7,434 nt of DNA from Bacteroidota bacterium (GTDB lineage: Bacteria > Bacteroidota > Bacteroidia > Bacteroidales > B39-G9): contig QMPG01000151.1 in assembly GCA_003648455.1 (NCBI GenBank), forward strand, positions 1-7,434. Reading direction: 5' to 3'. The notes beneath the pieces were generated by a model. That model worked only from the letters and a program-made list of their open reading frames with translations, was not told the origin of the DNA and ran no database searches. Positions 7,155 to 7,434 of the stretch are shown in pieces. Position numbers and translations under genes: made by a program. Position 1 is the stretch's first letter; each line of letters starts with the position of its first letter.

Positions 7155-7170
7155 TATCGAACTCAGGTTA
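7155..7170 (-). repeat. 16-bp dispersed repeat, copy 2 (inverted)
   Basis: tatcgaactcaggtta is the exact reverse complement of 844-859. Read in the direction of the LOG gene, it lies about 40 bp after that gene's stop codon, in the same sense as copy 1 lies after the nuclease gene. Its right part supplies the left arm of the terminator at 7160-7204. Confidence 0.6.
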
Positions 7171-7204
7171 ATAGCAATAATAAAAAAAATTACTGAGTTT
7201 TTTT
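7160..7204 (+). terminator. rho-independent terminator at the end of the tsaD transcript
   Basis: The left arm aactcag + taat (7160-7166 and 7169-7172, 2-nt bulge) pairs with attactgagtt (7189-7199) as an 11-bp stem. A tract of seven T's (7198-7204) follows on the + strand. The orientation suits termination of tsaD-direction transcription before it enters the converging LOG gene. The loop is A-rich and rather long (16 nt), and the site is about 250 bp beyond the tsaD stop, beyond the repeat element. On the minus strand no T-tract follows the stem, so it would not serve the LOG gene. Confidence 0.55.
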
Positions 7205-7209
7205 AGATA

Positions 7210-7434
7210 CTAATTTTCTTCAATAATTTTTTGAATCCATTTGCCAACAACCGGTGCTTTATAATTATTCATCATTGAGATAAGTTCTTTAGGCGATTCG
7301 CTCGATAGTAACATTTCTCTGTGAGGCTGCAACAATAATTTTTCTTTAACCATATTATCTAAAAGAGTAAATAAACTATCGTAAAATCCGTTAATATTTA
7401 AAATGCCAATAGGTTTTTTGGTAAAACCCAATTG
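7210..7434 (-). CDS. LOG-family protein, C-terminal part (5' end off window)
   Basis: The visible 74 residues match the C-terminal third of LOG-family (TIGR00730-type) nucleotide 5'-monophosphate phosphoribohydrolases: KPIGILNINGFYDSLF, a helix with DNMVKEKLL, then HREMLLSSESPKELISMM. The frame continues unbroken through the right edge (the last codons read Q-L-G-F), so the TTG at 7431 is internal and not a start. The catalytic PGGxGTxxE motif would lie upstream, outside the window. Family members are usually about 180-250 residues and cleave the N-glycosidic bond of purine or cytokinin nucleotides to release the base and ribose 5-phosphate. The bacterial role of this copy cannot be told from here. 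The stop is TAG at 7210-7212. It converges on tsaD. Confidence 0.88.
   Translation of the reverse strand, partial: QLGFTKKPIGILNINGFYDSLFTLLDNMVKEKLLLQPHREMLLSSESPKELISMMNNYKAPVVGKWIQKIIEEN

Noticed and set aside
844..7170. The tamB-tsaD block as an invertible or composite mobile segment between the inverted 16-mers
   Set aside because: The repeats are very short, no recombinase or transposase is present, and both genes look like ordinary chromosomal genes.

Overview
The window is AT-rich and looks like chromosomal DNA of a member of the Bacteroidota. The evidence is a very large TamB of the Bacteroidota type, AT-rich leaders without Shine-Dalgarno sequences, a candidate TAnnTTTG-type -7 promoter element, and intergenic hairpin repeats of the style common in that phylum. 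This assignment is an inference from gene content and sequence style, not from a marker gene.

Layout, left to right. (1) Positions 1-837, + strand: the 3' part (nearly all) of a gene for an ATP-cone / Mrr-like nuclease / helix-hairpin-helix protein, cut by the left edge. (2) 838-1177: a convergent intergenic region with no credible gene, full of inverted repeats, one copy of a 16-bp repeat and a weak candidate terminator for tamB. (3) 1178 to about 5647, - strand: tamB, a giant inner-membrane-anchored, periplasm-spanning protein. Its reading frame continues upstream of the first in-frame TTG through a clear membrane anchor but meets no ATG, GTG or TTG there. (4) About 5648-5892: the divergent tamB/tsaD promoter region, with stacked 7-bp and 10-bp tandem repeats and a hairpin just before tsaD. 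(5) 5893-6909, + strand: tsaD, complete, for the tRNA t6A37 enzyme. (6) 6910-7209: a second convergent intergenic region with a MITE-like palindromic element of about 187 bp starting right after the tsaD stop, the second copy of the 16-bp repeat (inverted), and a rho-independent terminator. (7) 7210-7434, - strand: the C-terminal third of a LOG-family nucleotide phosphoribohydrolase, cut by the right edge.

The four genes form two convergent pairs around one divergent pair (nuclease> <tamB tsaD> <LOG). They share no pathway: TamB serves the cell envelope, TsaD serves translation, and LOG acts on nucleotides. No operon is visible. The least ordinary items are the ATP-cone/nuclease fusion, the start-codon problem of tamB, and the repeats in all three intergenic regions. 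I see no CRISPR array, tRNA, rRNA, integrase or transposase gene.
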